In this document: positions 1 to 11,064 of the stretch, piece after piece
Numbering within the stretch: the first letter of the stretch is position 1
Layout of the letters: every line of letters begins with the position of its first letter
DNA from: Caecitellus pseudoparvulus
Lineage: Eukaryota > Bigyra: Bicosoecida
Assembly: GCA_965644315.1 (NCBI GenBank)
Contig: CBFFRQ010000016.1
Span: forward strand, 62,001-126,000
Length of the DNA: 64,000 bases
Reading direction: 5' to 3'
Made by a program: the position numbers and the translations under genes
The notes under the pieces: model-generated
What the model was told of the DNA's origin: nothing
Seen by the model: the letters and a program-made list of their open reading frames with translations, nothing else
Database searches by the model: none

Positions 1-2
1 TG

Positions 3-1070
3 GACCGCATTGACATCAATGGCCCCCTCCCCACAAGCGACCTCGTCTTGGATGCCTTTGTGTCCTGGACAGGCCGCAGCTCAGTGGAAGTGACGGTTCG
101 CATGTTCCCAGCCTCCGCCGTGCAAGACGGCCCCGGCATGCGCACAGCCGTGACGTGTCCCCCGCTGCTACAGGCAGCAGTGGTCATGGTGCAGCTGGAC
201 CCGCACACCCGCAAAAGCAAACAGGTGCCCCTGCTCCTGCAGCCTGACGCGCTCGCCGCTAGCATGGCCGAGGCGGGGGAAGCTGCCAGTGCCACTCGGC
301 AGGCAGAACGCGCCCGTGCCCTGGACAGGGCAGCACCGGCGTCACACGAGCTCCAGCGCGTGCATGATCAAATGTTGAAGGTGAAGGCTGCCCTGGCAGA
401 AATGGGCGCGGACTCTGTGGCTGCTGTGAAGCACCTGCCAGCTGCTGCAGTTGGCTTTCCGCCGGCGATGCGTTTCGTGCCGGTGGTGTCACAGGCTTCA
501 ACGCGGCGCAGCACCAGTGTGCTGACGCACCCCCAAGACAGAAACACAGCAGGGGCGGTATTTGGCGGCCTCCTCATGCGCAGGGCGTACGAGTTGGCGC
601 AGGTGGTGGCCACAGAGGCGTGTTTGGCGGCCAGCGAGAGGTGGCCCGCAGATGCACCTGGCGGCAGCTGCGCCTTGCCCCGACTGGTGGGCGTGGACGA
701 CATCGCCTTCGTGCGCCCTGTGCCTGTGGGCTGCATCCTGCGCTTGCAAGGCTGCGTGACCAGCACCACAGGTGCCGCGTTGCAGGTGGCAGTGCAGTGC
801 ACTGTGCAGCGCGCCGACCAGCCGGGGCAACCTGCGCAGCACACGAACTCCTTCCACTTCACCTTCGCCAGCATGTCCCTGGACAGCTGTCGCAGCCCAG
901 GCACCCAGCCAGCCTTCGCCATGGCTGCAGCAGTGGTGCCAGAGACGTACGATGAGGTGATGCAGAGCATTGACGGGGCGCGCCGGCTGCAGGCCTCTCA
1001 CACCCACGCCACCAGCTCAGGCAGTCTGTACGCCCCTGCATTCCAGGTGGGCATGGAAGATCGGACATGA
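3..1070 (+). CDS. ACOT9: Acyl-CoA thioesterase, ACOT9-type double hotdog (5' partial)
   Basis: Acyl-CoA thioesterases of this group hydrolyse acyl-CoA to free fatty acid and CoA, in animals in mitochondria. The frame is already open at base 3, so the N-terminus and much of the first hotdog domain lie outside the window; 355 residues are visible. The second hotdog domain (about nt 505-880) is diagnostic: HPQDRNTAGAVFGGLLMRRAYELA and VDDIAFVRPVPVG match the ACOT9 pattern of Q-x-R-N, FGGxLMRxAYELA and VDDIxFxxPVxVG. The C-terminal block VVPETYDEVMQSIDGARR matches the ACOT9 end, which has TYxExMxxxDGxR. The first hotdog is represented by AAVVMVQLDPHTRKS. The stop is TGA at 1068-1070. I see no intron in the visible part. 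Plant and animal members are similar, so the exact chain-length preference cannot be read. Confidence 0.85.
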   Translation, partial: DRIDINGPLPTSDLVLDAFVSWTGRSSVEVTVRMFPASAVQDGPGMRTAVTCPPLLQAAVVMVQLDPHTRKSKQVPLLLQPDALAASMAEAGEAASATRQAERARALDRAAPASHELQRVHDQMLKVKAALAEMGADSVAAVKHLPAAAVGFPPAMRFVPVVSQASTRRSTSVLTHPQDRNTAGAVFGGLLMRRAYELAQVVATEACLAASERWPADAPGGSCALPRLVGVDDIAFVRPVPVGCILRLQGCVTSTTGAALQVAVQCTVQRADQPGQPAQHTNSFHFTFASMSLDSCRSPGTQPAFAMAAAVVPETYDEVMQSIDGARRLQASHTHATSSGSLYAPAFQVGMEDRT

Positions 1071-1259
1071 TTCCAAAAATTAAAGCACGTCTTCTGACTC
1101 CCAGCACCCGTGCAAGTCGTGGCATGCTGTGCCCTGCGTCACCCACCTGCTGCGAAACCAGGCCAGAGGCCCCTGCCACGCGCCTTCCCCGAGGTCGCGG
1201 GTCAAGCCCCCCCACACCTAGTGTGCAGGAGTGCAAGCAGCGTTGCAGACAGTCGCATC

Positions 1260-1698
1260 ATGTCTGACCTTCCGCCTTCCGATGCCCCCCAGCGTGCGTG
1301 CAGGGGCTGCCTTGCCAGCGCTGGCCTGCCCCAGCCCACCCACAATTCCGCACTCCCCTCTCCCTGCAGGCATTGTGTACAAGTCTGAGGAGGAGCGCCC
1401 CATGAAGGTATCCCAGAGCGTCCTTTCACGGGAGCGCATCAACATCTACAACCGCGATTTCTGCGCGCATTTCTTGGTGCCACTGAACCGGTGTCGCCGC
1501 GCTCAACCTCTGCACCTGTCTCTGCCCTGGTCTTGCCACGAGGAGCTCCACGCCTATGAGCGCTGCCAGCACATTGAGTACGTGGAAACCCGCATAGCAT
1601 GCATGGTTGGCGCTCGCCCGTCACTCCCCTGCCCCCCCCCCTGCTTCCCTCCCAGGAGGCTGAAGGAAGAGCAGCGCAAGCTGGACGGCGAGCGGTGA
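1260..1698 (+). CDS. NDUFB7: NADH:ubiquinone oxidoreductase subunit NDUFB7 (twin CX9C)
   Basis: This is an accessory subunit of mitochondrial complex I on the intermembrane-space side, folded by the Mia40 disulfide relay. Exons are 1260-1293, 1370-1577 and 1656-1698, giving 94 residues. Introns are 76 nt (GTGCGT...CAG) and 78 nt (GTACGT...CAG) and all phases agree. The twin CX9C signature is complete, C43-C53 and C67-C77, in the context RDFCAHFLVPLNRCRR and LPWSCHEELHAYERC. This resembles plant NDUFB7, which reads CAHLLIPLNKCR and LPWKC. A variant that keeps YVETR after HIE would align slightly better with other NDUFB7 tails but needs a non-GT donor, so the second donor is less certain than the rest. 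The gene converges on the SLC25A44-type carrier with 87 nt between stops. Confidence 0.85.
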
Positions 1699-1768
1699 CC
1701 AGCTGTTTGTTGTGCGTTGCTGCAGCTGCCGCGGCACTGCGGGCAACCTCCTGATTGCACACATGTCA

Positions 1769-1774
1769 ATGCAT
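1769..1774. terminator. ATGCAT palindrome in convergent spacer (candidate 3'-end signal)
   Basis: ATGCAT lies 11 nt from the stop of the minus-strand carrier and about 70 nt past the NDUFB7 stop. The same hexamer sits in four other convergent spacers in this window. The role as a poly(A) or 3'-end signal is inference. Confidence 0.35.
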
Positions 1775-1785
1775 GAAAGATGGAT

Positions 1786-3008
1786 TCACCAGCCCAGCGG
1801 GTGCGGCGTGTCAAAGTGCTCCCGCAACTCCTCCCGCAGCGCCAGCCGCTTCACCAGCTCGTAGGCAGACATGATCACAGCGCCGTTGGGGGCCAACATC
1901 CAGAACCGCGCCGCCACACCCTTCATCAAACCCGCTGCGCCTTCCTCAGCCACCAGGGTCCGGGCTGTGGCCAGCACCCCCTGCCCCTTCACCTGCACGC
2001 GCACCCGGATGACGTCCAGCGGACACCCCAGCACTGCCACACAGGCCCCAGCGCCGAAGCCAGAGGCAGTCTCGGACACACGGGTCAGCCATCGCTGCTG
2101 CTGCTCTGGCAGCGTCGTAGGGATGACGCCTTTGCTGGCCCGCCGGAGGATGGCGTACGCCGTCCACCAAATGCCGCTGGACGGCACGTTCTGCGCGATG
2201 CTGGCCCAGTACCCCCGGTACAGCCCTAGAGCGCCACGCTCCGCGAGCAGGCTGCGCACCACACGTAGCACTGCACCCCGCTGCTGAGGCGGCTGCTGGC
2301 TCGTGGCCGCTGCTGCAGCTGCGCGTGCGGGTGCGCCACTCTCCGCCATGACTGTCTGCGACACAACGTCGATGGGGTTCGCGATGAGCTGTGACATGAA
2401 CACCGCCACAGCTGCTGCACAGAACGTCCGCAATGCCTCTGGGCGCTCTGCAGGCTGCAGCCCCTTCATGTACTCAAACACTGTAATGTACACCTGCCCC
2501 CCAAACAAGCTCAAAGCATTCACAGCAAAGCCTCGGTACAGTCCTGCGACACCTTCAGTGCGCAGAATGGTGCGCAGGGCATCAAACGTCCCAGTATACC
2601 GCGAGTGCTTGCGCTGGGTCTGTGAGGAGAGCAGGGCGTCAAGCATCATGCAGAGGGGCAAGGTCCAGCGTTCGCTGGGCACTCCTGCGGAAATTGCCTC
2701 CGATGACGCACCTGCAGGCGAGTTTTGATCAACATCGCTGGAACGACAGAGTGGGGGGAGGCGAGGGAGTGTAGATGAAATAGATCACGGGGGCATGAGG
2801 CAACTCTGGGGTGCCACGCGAACGAGCGCAGCGAGTAGCCTGCAGCGTCCCTGGCGCAACACGCACCTGGGTGTGTGAAGACTCGAACGCAGCTGAACAC
2901 TGCCGGGCCCCACAAGAAGAACCTGCTCTTGTCAATGTGCTGCCACTCGATTGGACCCGCTTTCCTCAGGGTGCTGCGGCGCATGCCCGAGCCCTCTGCC
3001 TCTTCCAT
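1786..3008 (-). CDS. SLC25A44: Mitochondrial carrier, SLC25A44-type
   Basis: This is a six-helix inner-membrane carrier; animal SLC25A44 imports branched-chain amino acids into mitochondria. On the minus strand the exons are 3008-2867, 2737-2712 and 2619-1786, giving 333 residues, and phases agree at both joins. The first carrier signature is assembled across the introns as FTHPAMLIKTRLQ. The second is NPIDVVSQTVM, close to the SLC25A44 form PIDVVSQxLM, and the third is CPLDVIRVRVQV. The segments GLYRGFAVNALSLFGGQ and GLMKGVAARF also match that subfamily. The start EEAEGSG...IEWQHIDKSRF resembles the family N-terminus, which has EWxxLDKxKF. The substrate is inferred from subfamily only. The last intron (2620-2711) contains a copy of the CAATTTCCGCA element. 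Confidence 0.88.
2686..2696 (-). promoter_or_regulatory. CAATTTCCGCA element, intronic copy
   Basis: This copy of the 11-mer lies 15 nt inside the second intron of the SLC25A44-type gene, reading in the direction of the gene. It is the only one of seven copies not placed upstream of a start codon. Confidence 0.35.
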
Positions 3009-3559
3009 CTTGATCGACGAGAGTGGCTGGCCGATGCAGCAGGGCGCCCAGCTTGCGCCCCAAGCGAAGCCACGCTCTGAAGCCAGTACGAGGCTGGTGC
3101 ACCCCAAAGGGGTGCACAATCTACATTCACCTCGTGTCCGGCTCTGAACTTGTGAGGGGGTGGTCTATTATGCCGCGGGTATTGCTGTGCTGCAAGTCAG
3201 CGAGCTGGCGTACTTGCCTGCCTCGAAGATACAGCAAGTAGAGGGCGGCAGCAGCTGGGGAGCAAAGAGAGTGTGGGTATCTGGGTTTCCCTGGTCCTGC
3301 GCAGCTGCACCATGCTGCTCGCGATGACAGACAAGGCACGCTCCAGCACACTTTCCACGAGCAGATGCGCCGGGAAAGGCACAAGCTCCAGCCAGCAACA
3401 CCGACCGATCACTGGCTGCAATCAAAGCAACACCTGTCGTCTCAAGTCAGGCTTGTGTCAGTGGCCGCCTCTTGAGAGCAGCATCCCTCGATCTGCTCCT
3501 TGAGCACAGATGCGGCCAGCGGAGTGGAGGCTACAAACTCGCAGGGCGTCTAAGTCACC
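3009..3559. other. Divergent intergenic region (carrier / Sel1-like gene)
   Basis: These 551 nt separate two divergent start codons. I find no coding frame with family resemblance and no clear TATA box. It presumably holds both promoters. Confidence 0.5.
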
Positions 3560-6500
3560 ATGGGGCAGAAGCGAGTGCTTCTGCTCGTGGCTTTGGCCTG
3601 CTTGCACAGCGCCCTGTCTTTGGTGGAACCGAAGTGCGTAGGCATGCAGGCGCAAAGCGGAAAATGCTCCTCAAGTCAACGCACGTCACCTGCGCCCGGC
3701 TGCTCTTCGCGCAGCAGCGAAGCAGAGGAGCGGCTCCTAAAAGCACACGCAAGACATGGTGTAATGAAGCAAACGGAAGAGTTTAGCATTGAACCTTGGA
3801 GCTCGGTGCTTCACACGGTAGGTTTGAAGGCTGGAGCCTGGCCTGCGCAAGACCCCGCCGACAGCCCGAGGCGGGGTTCACCTGAAAGGGAGGCCTCCTG
3901 TGCCAAGGTCATTGGCAGCATGAACACACACCTTTACGATATCCCCTTTGCAGGAGGCAGGTACCGCGCCGGATCCACGTCCAGCACGCGCCCTCCGCCC
4001 CATCTTACGTACTTGCGCAATTGAAGCGCTGCAGCCCGTCTCAGGAACTTTGCTCACTGCCCGGAAGTTGCTGGGCTCGTGGGCAAACGCGCATGGCGAA
4101 GAGGTGTCCAAAGCAGTGATGCATTCTGCTGTGGAGGCTGCTGAAATGCGCATGCGTCCCAGAGCAACTGGGCGGGGCAGAAGTGCTGCGAGGGCAGCAA
4201 GGGAATGGTGGCGCACATCCCCGCCTCACAGGGGCAAAGAATTTCCCCGCCGACCCATCAAGAATAGCAATAGTCCTATGGCTGATGTGCAAGGAGCAAT
4301 TGAACATACCTGGGCTGCCGTGAGCAGCTGCCTTATTGACATAATATCCTCCTGTAGTGGAGGCACTGGCCTGCCAGCCCACACCGACCTCATTGCTCAA
4401 GAAGTGTTTTACATTGCAGAGCAGTGGCCACTTTACAAAGAAAACACGGAAACTGATCCAAGTGCAGCTTGTTCCAGTCTCCTGCCAGCTGAGGCTGTGC
4501 ACCGACAGTCCTCCAGTCAGATGCTGCCACGGCTGGTGACTGGCGTGGTGCCCCTCTCGCAAGCTTGTACAAGCGACTGGCCGTTCTCAGATGGCAAAGC
4601 AAGTGCCACAGCCTTTAACCTTGGAGCCGCTCGTCAGGCTGCCACCTTGTGGGCCAATGTTGCTGCTGGGCGAGGCGCTGCCGATGAGGTCGTGGTGGCG
4701 GTACACATGGCTGCCGTGCCCCACCCTTCCGATCTCGTAGCCCACATCCTTCCGACGGCAGTGCGTGGTCTGCACGGAAGCATCGAGTTACCTCCGGCAT
4801 CGCTGCTCTCTGTTCAAGTTCTGCTGCAACTGGGGGCGCTCCATTTCTCGCTGGATCGACCTCAGCTCGGCATGCTTGCGTTTGACGCTGCGTTTGAAGC
4901 CATCGCAGCCATACAGCGCAAGATCGACAATGTCCGTGGTGCAGAACTGAAAAGCGACCTAGCATGCAACGAGCTAAGCATAGGAGGCGTTGCAGAAGCA
5001 GTTGTGCTGCACACCCTGACGGGGCCTGTCCGAATTCTGTCGCTCGCACATTGGACCCTTCGCACTGTTGCGAACATGCTGAACGTTGCCAGGCGCCATG
5101 AGCTGGGAAAGTACCTTGACAATTCCCTACTAGTGGCTCCTTTTGGGGATGGACTTCGGCAAAGGGCTGATGAGCCAGGTTGCCTGTCGCCTGTCCTGCG
5201 CCACTTGAGACAGCTGCTTGCTGAAGCCAGTGCCCGACCTCCGACATCCGCATATGTTGGTACCCCTAGTCCTCTGTTTTCAGTCGACAAAACGTCTACC
5301 CCATGCTACACATTAGCTGCCTCGGCCCGGGTGCACTTGCGCTTCCCGAAGAACGTGACCATGCGCATGCTTGAGCTGGAACGTGCGCGAGTCGGTCGTT
5401 TCATCGAAGACTCTGAACGAGAAGAAGCCCTGCAGTGCGGGCGCTGGCTGAATTCGGAACAAATAGAGCGGGAGTTCCCCCCTTCTCCTTGTGCCATGGT
5501 ATGGGGGATGCTGTCAGCCTTGCAGGCTGCAGTTGATGTGTGGAGAACCGACATGGCCAAGCGGCTTCAGGACGAGTGCCGGCCCAAGCCGCCTCGAACG
5601 CCAAAGCCAGTGGGGCAAGTGCGGGCTCTGAACATCCTCCACGCAGCACTGCGTGCTACCACGAAAAGTGCTGAGGTTCTCACAAGCTTGGCAGATGTTT
5701 ACTCCTTTGGGCTTGGCGTCGGGCACCATTGGGGCTTTGGGTCACACATCTACGCTGCCTCTGCAGAGCTCAGGTCGCGCGTGAAGGAGGCGTGTCCAGC
5801 TCTGAGCCCAACCGGCGCGAAAGAGCCACAGCTGGATGGGGTTTGGAGGACCCTCGGGACAGACCTTGCCAATGGGCTTCGCTCCCTGTTCAGCATCGTG
5901 CGCAGAACGTTGACTGTTGCTTTTCCGTGGGCAACACTCGAAGGCCAAACACATGAACATAGCCGCAACCACAACCTTGACATTGACGTTGGGAGGGCAG
6001 AGGTCATAGTGCGCAGGGCATCTCGTGCAACGCCCTCCATGTCGCAAGCTCTCCCAGCAATACAGGAGGCGTTGGGAAAGCCCGGCGCACCTCCTGATGG
6101 CCAGAGCGGGCAGGGAAGCCTGCACAGGGGCCCTGCACCGCCCCACAGCACTGCAAAGTCTTACGGCCTGGATATAGCGCAGGCTATTCGGTACTACACT
6201 GCTGCCTTGACCGCACAAAGGCATGCAGCTCAGCAGGGACACTCTTCTGTGGCTCACCTCAGAAGGTTGTGCACCCCGCGCCGCCTTGCGTCCCTGAAGT
6301 TCCTTCAGAGCCTTGACGCCCCAGTCGTTGCCCTGGGACAGTCGCATGCCTACGCTGCCATGCGGCTGGGTTGGCTGCACTGGCAGAGGCAAGATGCTGT
6401 ACAAGCGCGAGATGCGTTCCAGGATGCCTTGGACAGCTTCCACGATGAGCAGACGCCTTCAGCTTCAATACCCCACCTATCAACCCGGATAGGAGCCATT

Positions 6501-6821
6501 CTAGCGGAAGCTAGGTCGGGCATTCTGTCCCGCTCGGAAGCAGAGCTCCAAGTTGGTGTCACTGTTAACCAAATCGTTGAGCATGACAGCTACTCTACAG
6601 TCCAGCCTCGCTCTGTGGCAGGGAGCCTGCAGAACCAGGAGAACTTCCATGCAGCTATGCAAGGAAGAGTCCAAGAGCAAGGAATTGCTACTCCTGAAAC
6701 CAGTGGTAGCGATTGCACAGTACTCTTCCAGCTCTCTGCTGTGCTGCTTCGCCAGGGCTTTGCCTCAAGCGCCAAGCGACTTCTTAAACTTGCAGCGCAA
6801 CTCAAGGCCCGGCCGCATTGA
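3560..6821 (+). CDS. Secreted or ER-lumenal protein with Sel1-like repeats
   Basis: Not identified with certainty. Exon 1 is 3560-3817 and exon 2 is 3954-6821; the intron starts GTAGGT and both phases are 0, giving 1041 residues. The N-terminus MGQKRVLLLVALACLHSALS is a textbook signal peptide. No other strong membrane span is evident. Two or three segments resemble Sel1/TPR helical repeats: LADVYSFGLGVGHHWGFGS near nt 5690-5750, DIAQAIRYYTAALTAQ near 6170-6215, and AMRLGWLHWQRQDAVQARDAF near 6357-6420. A lumenal SEL1L/HRD3-like adaptor of ER-associated degradation is one possibility, but the repeats are few and diverged. Base composition is less GC-rich than most genes here. The stop lies 28 nt from that of the next, convergent gene. 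Confidence 0.6.
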
Positions 6822-6849
6822 GCTCCAAACAAGCTGAAGTAGGGCGCCT

Positions 6850-8943
6850 TTATTCAACGGGGTCTCCACTCATCACAAGCTCTACTGCTTGCTGCACACA
6901 GTCCGCTTGGTGCTGCTTACTGCCCTCGCCATGCTGGAGCGCAGTGAGCAAGTCTGAAGGCTGCCAAACGTCGGCTGCTCGGTCAGCCAAGCCCAAGCCT
7001 CCCGCAGCATGCAGGGAAGTCATTAAAGGTCTAGCAAGTGACATGACTGGGGCAAGCCAGTGGTGTGTGGTTATTTGTCCGCTGGTGGCCGCGCTGGCAG
7101 AGAGGCTGCGCTGCAGGGTGTCGAATGCCGGGCCAGAGGCTGGAATCCCCAAGGAGGCAAGCACCTCCCCAGAGTATACTGAGAGGTGGCCCATCAGTGC
7201 TATGTGTTCACATGCTGACCGTGCAGATGCGTTCAGCGCCCGTACCAGCTCCTCTGCGGCCTGGCACTCGGTCTCTCGCACGCAGTCCGGCAAGTGGACT
7301 GGCAGTATGGACGCACGTGGGAACGAGAAACTGCTGTTGCTGCTGGAGGAATGTATAACGAGGGTCGTTTTCGCAAGCTTGCATGCAGCTTGTAGTGCTC
7401 TCAAGCACCCCTGCTGGTGTCTCCGCTTGAAGCCCCATGAAAACCCGGGAGACGTGATGCACTGCATGACTGGTGTCAATCGGTTGGTCGAGGCCAAGAA
7501 AGAAGCATGCGCCGAAGCAGGCCAAAGCGGAGCAGCAGCAAATGAACTTGGTAATGGAGCGTCTGGTTCCAAAATGTTTCGCGCTGCAGTCCGGGCGGAA
7601 GCCGCAGCGTGCTGTTGCAGCAGAAGGGAGGGCAGCAAATGTGATGTTGTGGACACGCCACCAATCTCTGTATCTTGCCCCCCGAAGGAAGCCATGGTGA
7701 CAAACTCTTGCATGAACAATAGTCGACCGTCATGCTGCTGGCTCGCAGCACGGTTGCCTGTTGTCCGGATTCGAACAGAATCGGGCGCAGAATACTGCCT
7801 CTTCAGCTTTGTCGGCTCCAGGGCCGAGCCCGGCTCAGCACCAGCAGACCCGCTTACATCGACATGAACCATGCCACCTAAGTGGAGCACCAAGTCCAGT
7901 ACACAGCAGCTGGCCTCGGCATACACAGCTGCCAAGCCAGCGTCACTCGTGCGCGCAAGGGTGCCCGGATGCTCCATCCACTCAAGAAGCCGCACACAGG
8001 ATCGCAGCACACTTGCATGATGCTCGTGATTGTGCGCCATGCCCCAAGACTGGGCAACCATCGCACTGCTTGCCCGTTGTGACACGCGCAGGAGCCAAGC
8101 GGGGTTCTGCCACGCTCGGAGACCGCACAGCATGGCTGACCCGGAGAGGACCACATCCCAAGCTGCCCTCAGTACTGAGGCTTTCCTGGAGAGCAGGGCC
8201 TCAATGACAATGCTCAAAGCCTTGCCGACCTGTACGGCGGCTTGCTCAGAGTCTGGGCTGGCGGAAGACTCGAGCTCGCCAAGCACGTCCATGAGGAGAG
8301 TGCCAGTCTGGGAGAGAAACAGCGCTGACACATCAGAGGCCCAGGACGAAGTGAACACTTTCTCGAAAGAAGCAGCGAACACATGTGGGTGTGCTTGCAT
8401 GAGGCAAAGGCGTTGAATGCAGGCAGCAACAAGCTCCACCACGACGGGTCGGAGAATCGAGCGGTCCAAGCGAGACAAACTTGCCAGCACCATCCAGCAA
8501 TGAACAGGAAGCACGCCACTGTTGACGTCTTCCATGCGATCCCTCAAACATGAAAAGAAATGTGTGACCTTGTCGTTGCGCTTGAGGTCTGCGCCAATCC
8601 CGCGCCGAGGGTGCAGCCCAAGCATGGCCTCCGCCATGGCAGCAGAGCTGACTGCTTGCTCCCCGTTTGTGCTCCAGTTCCACTTGATAAAATGGAAAAA
8701 ATCTCGGTCACTCTTATCATTCCCGTCCGATGGTGGCTCGTGCATCCCATGCCGCTCGCAGAGTCGAGGGAGTGCGGCGCTCACACCCCTCGTCCAACCC
8801 TGATGTGCAAGGAAAACACTGCCTGCAGGGCCAAGGCAGTGCCCACCCACCCTGAGTGCCGGAGACTGAGGAAACCATAAACCAGGGCCAGCCACAGTGC
8901 GAGGAAGCAAGCTAGTGCTTCGCAGCGGGCAGCGCACGGCCAT
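6850..8943 (-). CDS. Unknown protein, probable organelle targeting
   Basis: Not recognised. This is a single open frame of 697 residues from the ATG at 8943. The frame stays open upstream to 9042 without a better start. The first residues, MAVRCPLRSTSLLPRTVAG, are rich in Arg, Ser and Thr with no acidic residue, which suits a mitochondrial or plastid presequence. The rest is alternating hydrophobic-helical segments, for example LPVHCWMVLASLSRLDR and VGKALSIVIEALL, giving a look of helical repeats such as FASTK/OPR proteins, but no consensus can be fixed. The stop codon TAA lies inside an AATAAA (minus strand, 6854-6849). It converges with the Sel1-like gene. Confidence 0.55.
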   Translation of the reverse strand: MAVRCPLRSTSLLPRTVAGPGLWFPQSPALRVGGHCLGPAGSVFLAHQGWTRGVSAALPRLCERHGMHEPPSDGNDKSDRDFFHFIKWNWSTNGEQAVSSAAMAEAMLGLHPRRGIGADLKRNDKVTHFFSCLRDRMEDVNSGVLPVHCWMVLASLSRLDRSILRPVVVELVAACIQRLCLMQAHPHVFAASFEKVFTSSWASDVSALFLSQTGTLLMDVLGELESSASPDSEQAAVQVGKALSIVIEALLSRKASVLRAAWDVVLSGSAMLCGLRAWQNPAWLLRVSQRASSAMVAQSWGMAHNHEHHASVLRSCVRLLEWMEHPGTLARTSDAGLAAVYAEASCCVLDLVLHLGGMVHVDVSGSAGAEPGSALEPTKLKRQYSAPDSVRIRTTGNRAASQQHDGRLLFMQEFVTMASFGGQDTEIGGVSTTSHLLPSLLLQQHAAASARTAARNILEPDAPLPSSFAAAPLWPASAHASFLASTNRLTPVMQCITSPGFSWGFKRRHQQGCLRALQAACKLAKTTLVIHSSSSNSSFSFPRASILPVHLPDCVRETECQAAEELVRALNASARSACEHIALMGHLSVYSGEVLASLGIPASGPAFDTLQRSLSASAATSGQITTHHWLAPVMSLARPLMTSLHAAGGLGLADRAADVWQPSDLLTALQHGEGSKQHQADCVQQAVELVMSGDPVE

Positions 8944-9491
8944 AAAGGCGCTGCTGTCCGCCGCGAAACGCCAGCGAAACTCTGAGGTGTACTTCAGCAA
9001 CAGGGCAGCAAAAAGCGGCTGACAATTCCAGCGTGGTTGCAATACGGATTAAAATGCGACTTCGGTTGAGTTTGAAGTATCCGGAAAGTATCGAGCTCAG
9101 GCAAATGCTGATCGAAACTCGCGCAGCTGAGCGATGGCGAGGCCACCGGTGAGGCGCAGAACTGCAGCCGCTCAACTGCCGAAGTGAACGGTTGGATGAG
9201 GCATGAGGGGGAAATCCACGGAGTGGCTTGATTCAAGATGCAAGGCTTAAGCTGCGGGGTCTAAGATTAGTTTTCAACCCCTGTCGTGTTCGTAGCGAGA
9301 TCCCTCCTCACTTGAACGCCTCAGGGAAATCTGCTCACAACTCAAATCACAACTTGCCACAACGGTCCTCAACTTTTCCACTGTTCTTGCCCTATGCACT
9401 CGCATGTGTAGTGCTCCAAACTGCCTCATCTTGAGCAGGAGCCTTCATCAGGCGCACGCCTTGCCTTGCGCGCCCACCTGTCTGACACGCC
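8944..9491. other. Divergent intergenic region
   Basis: These 548 nt lie between the divergent starts of the unknown protein and the LOTUS-like gene. It is AT-richer than its surroundings, with no convincing gene or repeat. Confidence 0.45.
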
Positions 9492-11064
9492 ATGGCTGCC
9501 AGATCCACACTCCCGCTCCGCGAGGGAGGCCCCGACCCAAACCACGACGTCCACATCATCCCACCTGATGACAATGAAGTACGCTGCGTCAGCATTCCCT
9601 ACAGCATGAGATGTGCGTGCGCCCCGCCACGTGGTGGCTTAGCACGACTTGTTGCGCCAGATAGCAGCAGTGCTCGCGAAAACCTCAATAGCCCACCACG
9701 CCTCCTTTCCCCCTCGTTGCCTGAACACAGTCATCATCGGCGATGCACACCAGGTTGCTCAGGCCATCGCGACGGAAGAGGGCTGCAGCATCCTGCCCTC
9801 GGATGGATGGGTGCTGCACCCTGTGGAGCCAAGTGGCACCCCCGTGCAAACGCTGACGCTGATGACTGACAGCGGGGACAACTCTGCAGCGACGTCAGCG
9901 GCAGCGGCTAGGATCGTGGAGAGCTTGCATCGCCTGCACAGGTTTGGCTCTGAGCCTGAGCCTGACATCGGGCCAACTCCTGCACCAGCTCCAGCTCCAG
10001 CTCCAGCTCCAGCTCCAGCTCCAGCTCCAGCTCCAGCACCAGCACCAGCACCAGCAATTTCAGTAGTAGCAGACCCTTCGCCAGCGCCTGTGCCTGCACC
10101 AGAACCTGTCCCTATGCATGTACCTGCATCAACACCCGAGGAGCCACAAGCGCTTCTTGCCCAGGCCGCCGACATCGCACCCCTGCACACCATTCTGGAT
10201 GTCATGGATGCTCTCGACGATCGACTCCGTGCACGGCGATCAGTTGCAATGTCCAAGCCCGATGCAGAGGCCACCCTGGCGGAGAAACTTGGCGATGCCA
10301 GGGCACATCTGGGTCCGGGATGCACGTGGGGACAGCTGCTGGACAACATGGTGGCGCAGCAGTACCTGCGAGAAGGAAGCAGTGGAGTCGCTCCCCGGTG
10401 GCAGGGAAACACGACTTCATCGCGGAAGGTGCCAAAGATCGTTTGCGACAACATGCTCGAGAGCGTGCGCATGTTCCTTCAGGACGGCACACCAAAACCC
10501 ATGCAACAGTTTGGGGTCTTCTTTTCTGATGAGCTTCACGCACCTTTCACTCCCAATCAACTGGTGAGGGCTGTTGGGTACAAGAATGTGTCCACATTCC
10601 TTCGCGACTTCCCCGATCACGTCGCTGTCAGCCATGACAACAACTTCCTGTCTGCCGCGGGCACACCTCCTGAACCCGAAAAACCAACACCAGACGTTGA
10701 TTCCTCAGCAGAACAGGATATCCCTGGCAAAGCTTCCTCAGGCCACGGTTCCCCTGTCCAGCCCCCCCCTGATCAGCCTCCCTCTGATCAGCCAAAATGC
10801 GCACTGAGTGGGCAACCATGTACAGAAGCGGTGCCCCTCTCTGCAGCAGGTGGCCCGCAGGTTTTCGTTGAGAGGAGTGTCCTCCTGAAGAAGCTCAAGG
10901 AGCTGAAAAAAGTCGGGCAGACTTACACACGCATCCAAGGCATCACTGTGGATGTGAATGCCAAGCTTGACGAGCTCTCAGCTGACGATGACGAGTCGTC
11001 TGATGGCCAAGGGGACGAAGACGAAGGGGACGAGCCAGAATCCAGTGGCTGCAAGCAGCAATGA
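9492..11064 (+). CDS. LOTUS/OST-HTH-like protein with Pro-Ala repeat and acidic tail
   Basis: Probable RNA-associated protein. Exon 1 is 9492-9612 and exon 2 is 9731-11064 (intron GTGCGT...CAG, phases agree), giving 484 residues. After an unrecognised N-terminal part comes a (Pro-Ala)n tract of about 26 residues (nt 9978-10056). A helical region follows (LDDRLRARRSVAMSKPDAEA). Near nt 10440-10650 there is a segment, VRMFLQDGTPKPMQQFG...VGYKNVSTFLRDFPDHVAV, with the shape of a LOTUS (OST-HTH) winged helix: small helix, loop, GYxNVxxFLRxFPD, beta end. The C-terminus has a basic coiled segment (LLKKLKELKKVGQTYTRI) and then a long acidic tail. LOTUS domains bind RNA or DEAD-box helicases in known proteins. 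The match here is by pattern only. Confidence 0.55.
9978..10056 (+). repeat. GCTCCA/GCACCA hexanucleotide repeat encoding Pro-Ala
   Basis: About 13 tandem copies of CCAGCT, the last few CCAGCA, inside the LOTUS-like coding sequence. The repeat is in frame and should vary in length between isolates. Confidence 0.9.
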
